Source: Porphyromonadaceae bacterium UBA7048
GTDB taxonomy: Bacteria; Bacteroidota; Bacteroidia; Bacteroidales; Muribaculaceae
Assembly: GCA_002493945.1 (NCBI GenBank)
Contig: DLAL01000015.1
Location: 1 to 64,000 of the forward strand
Reading direction: 5' to 3'
Length of the DNA: 64,000 bases
Shown: one piece after another, positions 16,330 to 23,512 of the stretch
Position numbering within the stretch: position 1 is the first letter of the stretch
How the letters are laid out: each line of letters begins with the position of its first letter
Program-made: the position numbers and the translations under genes
Notes under the pieces: model-generated
Seen by the model: only the letters and a program-made list of their open reading frames with translations
What the model was told of the DNA's origin: nothing
Databases searched by the model: none

Positions 16330-17094
16330 ATGTTTGATCAGTTACTCATATGTGCGGCCGGCCTCGGGCTGGCGTCGCTGCTCGGTTCGGCGGCGGGAAT
16401 GATAGTGCGCAAGATACCGCACAAACTCAATGATATATTCCTGGGCTTCTGCGCCGGCATGATGCTCACGGCGTCAATCGTATGCCTGATAGTTCCGGCC
16501 GTGGATATGGCCGGTCTGAAAGGCTGGTGGCAGCCTGTGCTCGGCGTGACTCTCGGTGTGCTGCTCGTGGCCGCACTCGACCGCCTGACACCGCATCTGC
16601 ACCACATAGCCGGAGTCGACCCTATGGAAGAGAAGCACTCGGCATCGACACGCTCTCTCGACCGCGTCCTGCTCTTCGTCATGGCCATAGCCATCCACAA
16701 ATTCCCCGAAGGACTGGCCACGGGCATAGTGTTCGACGGCGGAAACGAGGCCAACGCCTACACCGTGGCCATCACCATCGCCCTGCAGAACATCCCCGAA
16801 GGCATGGTCGTGGTCACGCCGCTCATAATGATAGGCGCACGCTTCAGCCGTGTCTTAGGCGTCTCGCTGGCAGTGGCCGCACTCGAAGTGGCCGGCGTCA
16901 TAGCCGGCTATCTGCTCGGCGACATCTCGTCAGCGCTGCTTCCGGCGCTCACGGCCCTTGCAGGCGGAGCCATGCTCTACGTCATCAGCGACGAGATGAT
17001 ACCCGAGACCCACAGCCACGGCTTCGAGAAGCAGGCCACCTATGCCCTGGTCGCCGGCGTGATGGTCATGCTGATGATACAGAAGATGGTGTGA
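16330..17094 (+). CDS. ZIP-family divalent metal transporter
   Basis: The 254-aa membrane protein has about eight hydrophobic segments. ZIP signatures are present: HKFPEGLATGIVF in TM4 and QNIPEGMVVVTPL in TM5, carrying the metal-binding His/Glu residues. A His-containing loop (PHLHHIAGVDPMEEKHS) lies between TM3 and TM4. It probably imports zinc or another divalent metal. The ATG follows the upstream stop after one base, so it is likely in the same transcript as the sigma/anti-sigma pair, an unusual partner. Confidence 0.85.
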   Translation: MFDQLLICAAGLGLASLLGSAAGMIVRKIPHKLNDIFLGFCAGMMLTASIVCLIVPAVDMAGLKGWWQPVLGVTLGVLLVAALDRLTPHLHHIAGVDPMEEKHSASTRSLDRVLLFVMAIAIHKFPEGLATGIVFDGGNEANAYTVAITIALQNIPEGMVVVTPLIMIGARFSRVLGVSLAVAALEVAGVIAGYLLGDISSALLPALTALAGGAMLYVISDEMIPETHSHGFEKQATYALVAGVMVMLMIQKMV

Positions 17095-17143
17095 GAGCAT
17101 GCTTTCCGTATGTCCGGAATTGCAAAAATGAATTTGGTTTTGC

Positions 17144-17312
17144 CTCGACTTATTCATGTCTTTGACTACGTCTTAGATACTCATGCTCGGTAATACTCAA
17201 ATAAAATTTGGTATTACTCTCGACTTATTCGTATCTTTGACTACGTCTTAGATACTCACGCTCGGTAATGCCAAATAAATTTGGCATTACGCTCGACTTA
17301 TTCGTATCTTTG
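17144..17312 (+). repeat. Tandem ~74-bp promoter-bearing repeat (2.5 copies)
   Basis: Repeat units start at 17144, 17219 and 17292 (CTCGACTTATTC...). Each carries a -7-type box: TGTCTTTG (17157, degenerate), TATCTTTG (17232-17239) and TATCTTTG (17305-17312). An inverted repeat sits over the -33 TTTG of the second and third units: 17190-17217 (GTAATAC/GTATTAC plus CAAAT/ATTTG) and 17265-17290 (a perfect 12-bp dyad with GTAATGC/GCATTAC). Base changes between the two dyads are compensatory. The last promoter would start near 17319, about 20 nt before nfnA. Likely a tandem promoter/operator region. Confidence 0.75.
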
Positions 17313-17338
17313 CATCACCTTAAAAACCAAAACACTCT

Positions 17339-18130
17339 ATGTACCGAATAGTAGAAAAAACGCATTTTTCAGACAAGGTCGTCAAGCTGGTCGTGGTGGC
17401 GCCCGAGGTGGCCCACGCACGCAAGCCGGGACACTTTGTCATCGTCCGCTGCGGCGAGTCGGGCGAGCGTATCCCCCTGACCATCGCCGATGCCGACGAG
17501 CGGACGGGCACCATCACTCTCGTTGTTCAGGCTGTGGGCGACTCGACCCGCGCCATCTGCGCCCTCGAGGCGGGAGATTCGCTCCATGATGTGGTGGGTC
17601 CGCTGGGGCGCGCCACCGACATCGGTCTGCGCGACGGCACGGTACTGTGTTGCGGCGGCGGTGTGGGCGTGGCTCCCCTGCTTCCGATCATCAAGGCTTT
17701 CAAGCAGGCAGGCAACCGCGTGGTGAGCGTGCTTGCGGCCCGGAATAAGGACCTGATAATACTTCAGGACGAGGTGGCTGCATACAGCGACGAGGTGGTC
17801 ATCATGACCGACGACGGTTCGGCCGGACGCAAGGGCCTCGTGACTGCCGGAGCTGAAGAGGTGATACAGCGCGAGCATGTGGCCGAATGTGTGGCCATCG
17901 GTCCGGCTGTCATGATGAAGTTCGTGGCCCTGCTGACCAAGAAATACGATATCCCCACCATATGCTCGCTGAACACCATCATGGTGGACGGCACCGGTAT
18001 GTGCGGTGCCTGCCGCGTGACCGTGGGCGGCAAGAACCGCTTCGTGTGCGTGGACGGTCCTGAGTTCGACGCCCACCAGGTGGATTTCGACGAGATGATG
18101 ATGCGTATGCGCGCATATGACAAGAAGTAA
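17339..18130 (+). CDS. nfnA: NfnA-type flavoprotein (NADH/ferredoxin-NADP reductase alpha)
   Basis: The 263-aa protein is a ferredoxin-NADP-reductase-like FAD/NAD-binding subunit, also annotated as sulfide dehydrogenase or dihydroorotate-dehydrogenase electron-transfer type. FAD-binding GESGERIPLTIAD and nucleotide-binding CCGGGVGVAPLLPI are clear. Near the C-terminus cysteines in CSLNTIMVDGTGMCGACRV and RFVCVDGPEFD match a [2Fe-2S] site. With the next gene it forms the NfnAB electron-bifurcating transhydrogenase (NADH + reduced ferredoxin with NADP+), or in older annotation a glutamate synthase partner. The next gene's ATG lies 16 nt after the stop. Confidence 0.88.
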   Translation: MYRIVEKTHFSDKVVKLVVVAPEVAHARKPGHFVIVRCGESGERIPLTIADADERTGTITLVVQAVGDSTRAICALEAGDSLHDVVGPLGRATDIGLRDGTVLCCGGGVGVAPLLPIIKAFKQAGNRVVSVLAARNKDLIILQDEVAAYSDEVVIMTDDGSAGRKGLVTAGAEEVIQREHVAECVAIGPAVMMKFVALLTKKYDIPTICSLNTIMVDGTGMCGACRVTVGGKNRFVCVDGPEFDAHQVDFDEMMMRMRAYDKK

Positions 18131-18146
18131 CTCTCACTCAGAAGCC

Positions 18147-19613
18147 ATGACAGACAGACATAATGACCAGGGCCGAAACGCAGCATGGCGTCAGACCCTC
18201 CGCGACGCAATGCCGGCCAAGGAACGCACGGCCATACCGCGCACGGTGATGCCCCAGCTTGATCCGGCATACCGCATCACAACGAACGAAGAAGTCAATC
18301 AGGGACTCACGGCCGAGCAGGCTGTGACCGAGGCTACACGCTGCCTGGACTGCCCGACGCCTACGTGCATCGAGGGCTGTCCGGTGAACATAGCCATCCC
18401 TGACTTCATAAAGAACATACAGCGCGGCGAAGTGCTCCGTGCCGCCGCCATACTCAAGCAGACGAGCGCCCTTCCGGCGGTCTGCGGACGCGTGTGTCCG
18501 CAGGAACGCCAGTGCGAGAGCCGCTGCATATACAACAAGATGAAGAAGGAGCCGGTGGCAATCGGCTATCTCGAACGCTTCGCCGCCGACCGTGAGCGCG
18601 CCGCAGGTCCGGCTCCCGTACCGGCCGACATCGTGCGCAACGGCATCCGCGTGGCCGTTGCAGGGTCGGGTCCGGCAGGACTGTCGTTCGCGGGCGATAT
18701 GGCCAAGCGCGGTTTCGACGTGGATGTGTTCGAGGCGCTTCACGAGATAGGCGGCGTGCTGAAATACGGCATACCCGAATTCCGTCTGCCCAACTCGGTG
18801 GTGGACGCCGAGCTCGACAATCTGCGCGCCTTAGGCGTGAAGTTCCACACCAATACGGTGATAGGCAAGACCCTGAGCTACGACGACCTGCTGAACATGG
18901 GCTTCAAAGGCATCTTCGTGGCATCGGGCGCCGGTCTGCCGCGCTTCATGGGCATACCGGGCGAAAACCTGTCGGGCGTGATGTCGAGCAACGAATATCT
19001 GACCCGAATCAATCTGATGGGCGCCGGACGTCCGGGCTCGGCCACTCCCGTGCTCAAAGGCCGGCGCGTGGCCGTGATAGGCGGCGGCAACACCGCGATG
19101 GACTCCGTCCGCACGGCTCGCCGCATGGGTGCCGAGCGCGCCATGATTATCTACCGCCGCGGCCTTGAGGAGATGCCCGCACGCGTGGAGGAGGTGCATC
19201 ACGCCCGGGAAGAAGGCGTCGAGTTCCTCACGCTGTGCAATCCCGTCCGCTACGAAGGCGACGAGTCGGGCCGCGTGTGCCGCATGTATGTGCAGCGCAT
19301 GGAGCTCGGCGAGCCTGACGCGTCAGGGCGCCGCAGCCCCGTTCCAATTGAGGGCGCAGTCGACGAGATTGAGGTCGACCAGGTGATAGTGAGCGTGGGC
19401 GTGTCGCCCAATCCTCTGATTCCGGACAACATCGCCGGACTGAATGTGACACCGCGCGGCACCGTGGCCGTGGACGGGAACCACTGTTCGTCGATTCCGA
19501 CCATATATGCCGGAGGCGACATAGTACGCGGCGGAGCCACAGTAATCCTCGCCATGGGCGACGGCCGGCAGGCAGCGGCGTCGATGGCCGAAAAACTTCT
19601 TGAAAATGCGTAA
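18147..19613 (+). CDS. nfnB: NfnB / NADPH glutamate synthase small-subunit family
   Basis: The protein has 488 aa when started at ATG 18147. A frame from 18117 overlaps nfnA and adds only a non-conserved tail. N-terminal Cys motifs for two [4Fe-4S] clusters are present (CLDCPTPTCIEGCPVNIAIP and CGRVCPQERQCESRC). An FAD-binding Rossmann (VAVAGSGPAGLSFAGDMAKRG), an NADPH-binding Rossmann (VAVIGGGNTAMDSVRTARRM) and a C-terminal FAD motif (TIYAGGDIVRGGATVILAMG) follow. Often annotated gltA/gltD, but the paired alpha subunit supports NfnAB. The last 8 nt overlap the start of znuA. Confidence 0.88.
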   Translation: MTDRHNDQGRNAAWRQTLRDAMPAKERTAIPRTVMPQLDPAYRITTNEEVNQGLTAEQAVTEATRCLDCPTPTCIEGCPVNIAIPDFIKNIQRGEVLRAAAILKQTSALPAVCGRVCPQERQCESRCIYNKMKKEPVAIGYLERFAADRERAAGPAPVPADIVRNGIRVAVAGSGPAGLSFAGDMAKRGFDVDVFEALHEIGGVLKYGIPEFRLPNSVVDAELDNLRALGVKFHTNTVIGKTLSYDDLLNMGFKGIFVASGAGLPRFMGIPGENLSGVMSSNEYLTRINLMGAGRPGSATPVLKGRRVAVIGGGNTAMDSVRTARRMGAERAMIIYRRGLEEMPARVEEVHHAREEGVEFLTLCNPVRYEGDESGRVCRMYVQRMELGEPDASGRRSPVPIEGAVDEIEVDQVIVSVGVSPNPLIPDNIAGLNVTPRGTVAVDGNHCSSIPTIYAGGDIVRGGATVILAMGDGRQAAASMAEKLLENA

Positions 19614-20481
19614 AACGCTTCTGTACATCGCCACAGTCCTGCTTGGGGCTGTGGCGACTTCCTGCTCTCAGAGTGGCCGTGCCGCCACTGACAGCGAGAG
19701 CTATGCCGTGAGCATAGAGCCACAGCGCTGGATACTCGAACAGCTCGTATCCCCTCAGGCCCGCATCACCACCATGCTCCGCAGCGGAGCCGACCCCGAG
19801 TCGTACGAGCCGTCGATAGGGCTCCGTGCCGAGGCCGACCGCGCCGCGCTGTACTTCGCCACGGGCTCGCTGCCCTTCGAGGACGCGCTGCGTCAGAGCC
19901 TGACGGCGCCCGTGACGGATACGTCCGCAGGCGTCGACTTCATCTACGGCACGCATCATCATGACCACGGACACGGCGCAGAGAGCCACGGCGACGAAGG
20001 ACTGCCCGACCCGCACTACTGGACGTCGGTGTCGGGGGCGCTTACGATGGCACGCAACATGGCCCGTGCGCTCTCGGAGCAGAATCCCGACAGTGCCGGA
20101 GTGTACGGCGAAAGGCTTGCGGCATTGACCGCACAGCTTGACTCGCTCGACCGCGGAATAAAGGCCCGCGTGGCGTCGGCTCCCGTGAGGGCGTTCGCCA
20201 TATGGCATCCGTCGCTGTCGTACTTCGCACGCGACTACGACCTCGAGCAGGTGCCCGTGGGAATGGAGAACAAGGAGATGTCGGCACGCCAGCTCCGCGA
20301 GGTCATCGACCACGCGCGCGGCGACAGCATCCGTGTGTTCTTCTTCCAGAAAGAATACGACCGCCGTCAGGCCGAGACCATCAACGAAGCGATAGGCTCG
20401 CGAATAGTGACCGTCGACCCGCTTGCCTATGAGTGGGACGACCAGATGATGCTGATAGCCGATGAACTCGCCAGGCCATAG
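19606..20481 (+). CDS. znuA: Zinc ABC transporter substrate-binding lipoprotein (ZnuA-like)
   Basis: The 291-aa cluster A-I metal-binding protein has a lipoprotein signal (VATSC). Family features include GADPESYEPS, a His-rich loop (YGTHHHDHGHGAESHGDEG), PHYWTSVSG with a metal His, AIWHPSLSYFARDYDL, and an Asp-containing C-terminal motif (TVDPLAYEWDD). It captures Zn2+ (possibly Mn2+) in the periplasm. I chose ATG 19606 over TTG 19600 because it opens the signal peptide. The start overlaps nfnB and the end overlaps the ATPase by 20 nt, so the four genes form one operon. Confidence 0.88.
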   Translation: MRKTLLYIATVLLGAVATSCSQSGRAATDSESYAVSIEPQRWILEQLVSPQARITTMLRSGADPESYEPSIGLRAEADRAALYFATGSLPFEDALRQSLTAPVTDTSAGVDFIYGTHHHDHGHGAESHGDEGLPDPHYWTSVSGALTMARNMARALSEQNPDSAGVYGERLAALTAQLDSLDRGIKARVASAPVRAFAIWHPSLSYFARDYDLEQVPVGMENKEMSARQLREVIDHARGDSIRVFFFQKEYDRRQAETINEAIGSRIVTVDPLAYEWDDQMMLIADELARP

Positions 20482-21208
20482 TCCCCACTGCCGCTGCTCG
20501 GCGTGCGACCACGAGCACAGCCGTCATGCCGCACCGCTGCTGTCGCTCTGCGGTGTATCGTTCGACCGCGAGGACCGCAAGGTGCTTTCGGGGATTGACT
20601 TCACCGTCGACCGCGGCGATTTCATAGCCATAACCGGCCCTAACGGCGGCGGCAAGACCACCATACTGCGGCTTATCCTCGGTCTGCTGAAACCGACCGC
20701 AGGCCATATACGCTACTTCGACGAAGCCGGGCGCCGCACCGCGACAGCTCCGCGCTTCGGCTATCTGCCTCAGAAGAACAGCGTGGACTCCCACTTCCCC
20801 ATCACCGTGGCCGAGGTGGTGGAGTCGGGCCTGCTGGCCTACAGGATGCCGAAGGACGAGAAGAAGGCCCGTGTGGCGCAGGTGCTCGATATGATAGAGA
20901 TGGCGCCGATGGCCTCGCGGCCTATCGGACGGCTGTCGGGCGGCCAGCTGCAGCGCACTCTCTTCGGACGCGCCATCGTGAGCCGTCCGCCGGTGCTCGT
21001 GCTCGACGAGCCGCTGAGCTATCTCGACAAGCACTTCGAGGAGCATCTGTACAGGATTCTGTCGGAGATAGCCCCCGAAGCCACCATCCTGCTCGTCAGC
21101 CACGAGATGTCGCAGATAGCAGGCATGGCCAACCGCCACGTCATCGTCGACCACACCCTCCACGAGTGCGGAGCTGCGCACCACTACATCAAGCCCGAGT
21201 GCGAATGA
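20462..21208 (+). CDS. znuC: Metal ABC transporter ATPase (ZnuC-like)
   Basis: The 248-aa ABC ATPase has Walker A GPNGGGKTT, Q-loop FGYLPQKN, signature LSGGQLQR, Walker B VLVLDEP and the H-loop in LLVSHEM. A Cys/His cluster precedes the domain (HCRCSACDHEHSRH), which could bind or sense metal; such an extension is not standard in ZnuC. No permease gene (znuB) follows: the operon ends in a terminator overlapping this stop codon and a toxin-antitoxin pair comes next. The permease must be encoded elsewhere or be missing. Confidence 0.88.
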   Translation: MNSPGHSPHCRCSACDHEHSRHAAPLLSLCGVSFDREDRKVLSGIDFTVDRGDFIAITGPNGGGKTTILRLILGLLKPTAGHIRYFDEAGRRTATAPRFGYLPQKNSVDSHFPITVAEVVESGLLAYRMPKDEKKARVAQVLDMIEMAPMASRPIGRLSGGQLQRTLFGRAIVSRPPVLVLDEPLSYLDKHFEEHLYRILSEIAPEATILLVSHEMSQIAGMANRHVIVDHTLHECGAAHHYIKPECE

Positions 21209-21219
21209 ACGCACTCGGG
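21194..21219 (+). terminator. Hairpin spanning the znuC stop codon
   Basis: A perfect 10-bp stem (CCCGAGTGCG 21194-21203, CGCACTCGGG 21210-21219) has the TGA stop in its 6-nt loop. The following T-tract is weak (CGAGTATTTCT), so it may also act in mRNA 3'-end protection. Confidence 0.65.
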
Positions 21220-21274
21220 CGAGTATTTCTCTGACAACAGGAATTGTCCGATAGTCATTTTATCGAGATAATAT

Positions 21275-21305
21275 TTTGTTGTAAGTAGAAAAATTACTAC
21301 TTTTG
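21275..21305 (+). promoter_or_regulatory. hicAB promoter
   Basis: -33 TTTG (21275-21278) and -7 TACTTTTG (21298-21305) are separated by exactly 19 bp. Start near 21312 gives a leader of about 22 nt. Confidence 0.75.
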
Positions 21306-21333
21306 TGATGTCGAATTATAACATAACCATGAA

Positions 21334-21528
21334 GTGAAACGTTATAAGGTCAAAGAGGTAATCCAAATGTTTGAGGCTGACGGATGGTACTTGGCTGCGA
21401 CCAAAGGCGACCATCGTCAGTTCAAACATCCGACGAAAAAAGGCCGCGTGACGGTGAATAAAAAACCGTCAGATACCTTGGAGCAGGAAATCCTTAACAG
21501 TATTTTCAAACAGGCGGGTTGGCGTTAA
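21334..21528 (+). CDS. hicA: HicA-type toxin (mRNA interferase)
   Basis: The 64-aa HicA protein has a dsRBD-like fold. The family core GWYLAATKGDHRQFKHPTKK includes the catalytic His of GDHRQF, followed by RVTVNKK. It would cleave mRNA when free of antitoxin. The start is GTG at 21334; the nearby ATG at 21329 opens a two-codon frame whose TGA overlaps this GTG, which may reduce toxin translation by coupling. The antitoxin gene follows after 27 nt, the usual hicA-hicB order. Confidence 0.88.
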   Translation: MKRYKVKEVIQMFEADGWYLAATKGDHRQFKHPTKKGRVTVNKKPSDTLEQEILNSIFKQAGWR

Positions 21529-21555
21529 ACCGACTTTCCATAAAAAACGACAATT

Positions 21556-21969
21556 ATGGCCCACATCATAAATGTAGAAGTAACCTGGTCTGACAAGAAT
21601 TATTGCTGTGGCTGGGGACTCGAAGACATCGGAGCTGTCTTCTGTACGAACAAAACTCTTGAAGGTCTGAAGCAGGAATTTGAAGACACACTCCGGTTTC
21701 ACCTCGAAGCGATGGCTGAAGACGGCGAAGCTGTCCCAGCATGGCTCATAGACGGAGATTATGAAATAGTTTATAATCTCTCAGTCGCAGCACTTCTGCG
21801 TCAGGCCGAACAGTATACCACTATGGCTGTGATAAGCCGCGTCACCGGAATCAATCAAAAGCTACTCAGCCATTATGCGAGTGCTCTTAAAATTCCGCGT
21901 GCCACACAGCGCGAACGTATCGTCAACGGACTCCATTCAATCGGAGAACGTTTTCTAGCCGTAAGATAA
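21556..21969 (+). CDS. hicB: HicB-type antitoxin with HTH
   Basis: The 137-aa protein has an N-terminal partial RNase H-like HicB domain (~1-70: VEVTWSDKNYCCGWGLEDIG, TLEGLKQEFEDTLRFHLEAM). A C-terminal helix-turn-helix lies at ~90-130 (VISRVTGINQKLLSHYASAL, then RATQRERIVNGLHSIGERF). It should neutralise HicA and repress the shared promoter at 21275-21305. The genes end in a GNRA-capped terminator. Confidence 0.85.
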   Translation: MAHIINVEVTWSDKNYCCGWGLEDIGAVFCTNKTLEGLKQEFEDTLRFHLEAMAEDGEAVPAWLIDGDYEIVYNLSVAALLRQAEQYTTMAVISRVTGINQKLLSHYASALKIPRATQRERIVNGLHSIGERFLAVR

Positions 21970-21982
21970 TTAGCCGAATCAA

Positions 21983-22004
21983 GGGTCGCGCGAAAGCGCG
22001 GCCC
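21983..22004. terminator. Terminator between hicB and the VKOR operon
   Basis: A 9-bp stem with a GAAA tetraloop (GGGTCGCGC 21983-21991, GCGCGGCCC 21996-22004; one U-G pair) is followed on the plus strand by TATTTCTT. It serves convergent genes from both sides, and its right edge touches the stop codon of the minus-strand peptide gene. Confidence 0.7.
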
Positions 22005-22114
22005 TATTTCTTCACCGACGTTTTCGTCGGGTCCTTGAAGTGGAGATTGTTCATCTCCATTGGAGTGAGCTTGCGCGCCGAGGGGATGGAGGGGCGGTTG
22101 ATATGCTTTATCAT
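22004..22114 (-). CDS. 36-aa peptide coupled to the VKOR gene
   Basis: The 36-codon frame starts at ATG 22114 and ends at TAG 22004-22006. Its ATG overlaps the TGA of the upstream VKOR-family gene as ATGA, so it is translationally coupled. The peptide is basic, has no Cys and no signal sequence, begins MIKHINRPSIPSARK and continues LTPMEMNNLHFKDP. That central segment resembles leader regions of Bacteroidetes peptide precursors (LTxxEMxNL type), but I cannot match it to a family with certainty. Given the C39-like/VKOR partner it could be a modified-peptide precursor or a small accessory of the oxidase. A spurious ORF is less likely given the exact coupling. Confidence 0.6.
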   Translation of the reverse strand: MIKHINRPSIPSARKLTPMEMNNLHFKDPTKTSVKK

Positions 22115-23121
22115 TTCTGTTCTGATTTATCGAATGCGGGCATGAGCGCGTTGATGGCCAGCAGGACTGCCACATAGACCGCGCAGAGGATGACGAAGTG
22201 AAGGGTCGGAGGCCATGCCGTGCGGAAGGCGCCCCCGAAGATGTAGCAGGCCAGCGAAAGCCAGAGGCAGGCCTGAGTGATGAGGCAGAGGGTGCACCAC
22301 GCTTTGGCACGGTACTTCTGATACCACACGCTCCAGAAGGAGAAGGGACAGCAGCAGGCGTTGATGAGCGCGAGCGTGCCTATATGCCGGGGGAAGAGCA
22401 GGAGCGTGGCGAGACTGACTCCGAAGTAGGAGAAGCCGACCTCGCTCCAGCCGAAGAGTCCGAAGAACTTCGATGCGGAGGTGTCGAGCACCGAGCGGCA
22501 TCCATTGCGGTCGATCATGCCGCAGATGTCGTCGCCGTGGCGGCTCTCGATGTGCAGCGACTTCAGGACGAGTTCGTAGGTGATGTAGAGTCCGACGAGA
22601 TTGATGACCGTGAGCAGCACCGTCGAGACGTGGGCATAGATGTGGCGCGTGACGAAGAGGTAGGCGAATACCGGCACGACGGCCGCCAGCAGGACCCAGC
22701 GCTTGGAGCGGTTGCCTATCTCGGTGAAGCGGTGCGCGTCAAGCTCCGGCTCGGCAGCCTTGTCTGACGGGTATCCCAGAAAGACTACGCCTGACCATGC
22801 GTCGCAGAAGGCGTCGCGGCTCATCTCCATGTCGGTTCCGGCGGAATCGGTGTATGTGACCTGACGCGGGTCGAGAGTGCGTACGACCACGAAGTCGCCG
22901 CCAACCTGCGCCATGAAGGGCGTGGTGAGGACGTCGAGGGCGCCGCTCTTGTCGGCCACCTGGTATGCCTCGCTGTCGACACCGTAGGACTGCATGAGTT
23001 TCGACAGTCCGAAGAGCGACTTGAACATCATCCGGGCGAACTGCCTGTCGCTGTACCACTGTGTGTGAGGCACACCAAGCGCCGAAAGATAGATGGAGAA
23101 TATGCTGCTGTTCACGGCCAC
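22111..23121 (-). CDS. C39-like domain fused to vitamin K epoxide reductase (VKOR) domain
   Basis: The 336-aa protein has an N-terminal peptidase-C39-like domain at ~1-120 (PFMAQVGGDFVVVRTLDP, DAFCDAWSGVVFLG) without the usual N-terminal catalytic Cys or the His of the GHY motif, so probably non-proteolytic. The rest has about five TM helices and a VKOR domain: loop cysteines in ICGMIDRNGCRSVLD and the redox CxxC in AWCTLCLITQ. VKOR homologues reoxidise thioredoxin-like partners to make disulfides, and a thioredoxin gene precedes it by 11 nt. C39-like/VKOR fusions in Bacteroidetes are often found with small peptide genes; here one overlaps its stop codon. Confidence 0.82.
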   Translation of the reverse strand: MAVNSSIFSIYLSALGVPHTQWYSDRQFARMMFKSLFGLSKLMQSYGVDSEAYQVADKSGALDVLTTPFMAQVGGDFVVVRTLDPRQVTYTDSAGTDMEMSRDAFCDAWSGVVFLGYPSDKAAEPELDAHRFTEIGNRSKRWVLLAAVVPVFAYLFVTRHIYAHVSTVLLTVINLVGLYITYELVLKSLHIESRHGDDICGMIDRNGCRSVLDTSASKFFGLFGWSEVGFSYFGVSLATLLLFPRHIGTLALINACCCPFSFWSVWYQKYRAKAWCTLCLITQACLWLSLACYIFGGAFRTAWPPTLHFVILCAVYVAVLLAINALMPAFDKSEQK

Positions 23122-23132
23122 GACGCTAAAAA

Positions 23133-23450
23133 TCAGTTCATATAGTGCTGAATCTTCTGCAGCAGGACGTTGCCGTCAATCTCGCCGTCGTACTTCCACA
23201 CCTGCTCGCCGTTGCGGTAGATGAAGAATGTCGGAGTGCCGGTGACGCCGAGACGGTCGGCGAGGGGGCCGTATTTGTCGATGTCCATCTGATAGACGGG
23301 GACCTTGTCGCCGAGGAGTTCCTTGATTTCATCGACAACGGGAGCCATGACCTGGCAGTGTCCGCACCATGTGGCAAAGAATTCGATAACTACTACGGGG
23401 GCTTCATTGACGAGTTTCTCGAACTCGTGATTCATTACATTTATAGTCAT
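23133..23450 (-). CDS. Thioredoxin-family protein with WCGHC active site
   Basis: The 105-aa single-domain thioredoxin has active site FFATWCGHCQVMAP and the cis-Pro loop VTGTPTFFIYRNG. CGHC is the protein-disulfide-isomerase-type motif, more oxidising than CGPC. There is no signal peptide, so it is predicted cytoplasmic unless exported otherwise. It is the first gene of a three-gene unit with the VKOR protein and the 36-aa peptide. An alternative start (Met-6, MNHEFEKL) is possible. A 13-bp perfect hairpin lies immediately upstream in its leader. Confidence 0.9.
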   Translation of the reverse strand: MTINVMNHEFEKLVNEAPVVVIEFFATWCGHCQVMAPVVDEIKELLGDKVPVYQMDIDKYGPLADRLGVTGTPTFFIYRNGEQVWKYDGEIDGNVLLQKIQHYMN

Positions 23451-23456
23451 AACAAG

Positions 23457-23491
23457 TCTGTGTTTAAGTTTTTCAAAGACTTAAACACAGA
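23457..23491 (-). promoter_or_regulatory. 13-bp perfect hairpin in the thioredoxin leader
   Basis: TCTGTGTTTAAGT (23457-23469) and ACTTAAACACAGA (23479-23491) pair fully with a 9-nt loop. It lies between the GNAT stop (23513) and the thioredoxin ATG (23450). It may terminate the mutS-GNAT transcript (only a weak T-tract on the minus strand) or act in the thioredoxin 5' leader. Confidence 0.55.
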
Positions 23492-23512
23492 TGAAGCCCC
23501 AAAGGTTGAGGG

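Noticed and set aside
17144..17312. CRISPR array
   Set aside because: Units are contiguous 74-bp tandem repeats with promoter boxes, with no unique spacers and no cas genes.
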